DNA of 64,000 nt from Ceratothoa steindachneri (Eukaryota > Arthropoda > Malacostraca > Isopoda > Cymothoidae), in NCBI GenBank assembly GCA_963969495.1, contig OZ018333.1, forward strand, positions 17,949,937-18,013,936, in the 5' to 3' direction. Below, piece by piece: positions 63,968 through 64,000 of the stretch. A program made the translations under genes and the position numbers. Under the pieces are notes generated by a model. That model saw only the letters and a list, made by a program, of their open reading frames with translations. It ran no database searches and was not told the origin of the DNA. Each line of letters starts with the position of its first letter. Positions within the stretch are counted from its first letter, which is position 1.

Positions 63968-64000
63968 GAAAATTATATAAAATATAGTATAGTACAGCCA

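Overview
The window is animal nuclear DNA, most likely from an arthropod and plausibly a crustacean. It has spliced exons with GT/AG borders, dense non-LTR retrotransposons, Tc1, Tigger, hAT and Ty3/gypsy relics, very long (TA)n tracts and a short run of the arthropod telomere-type motif TTAGG. There is no bacterial gene organisation. The species call is an inference, because nothing here fixes it.

The host content is one plus-strand gene that fills most of the window. Thirteen coding exons between 3002 and 53788 splice in consistent phase into about 866 residues ending in a stop. The C2H2 finger order and spacing match the vertebrate transcription factor ZNF341. The 5' end of the gene lies upstream of exon 1, probably outside the window. 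Only about 2.6 kb of the 50.8 kb is coding; the rest is intron.

The introns are dominated by one non-LTR retrotransposon family. It has a gag ORF with three CCHC knuckles, then an ORF with APE endonuclease, reverse transcriptase, RNase H and a C-terminal CCHC. Intron 1 holds an old copy (A) split by a nested insertion of a near full-length copy (B) joined to a 5'-truncated copy (C). Intron 3 holds a full-length copy (D, 21991-28858) with a clean 13-bp target-site duplication. Intron 12 holds a decayed full-length copy (F), fragments of an older relative (G), and a 1.25-kb minisatellite. Shorter pieces lie at 10.84, 18.4, 29.1, 35.9, 39.3 and 56.2 kb. No copy has both ORFs intact.

Two SINE families are visible, both antisense to the gene. 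One has a head that resembles 5S rRNA (four copies) and the other has a tRNA-like head (about three copies). Short tandem arrays are frequent in the introns. One array, just upstream of exon 7, is built from the splice acceptor and first codons of exon 7 itself.

Beyond the gene (54.8-64 kb) the sequence is intergenic. It contains LINE scraps on both strands, an 0.85-kb-arm palindrome bounded by (TA)n with a gag-like fragment in its loop, a broken Ty3/gypsy integrase bracketed by 100-bp direct repeats, a second small palindrome in (TA)n, and a Tigger-like MITE.
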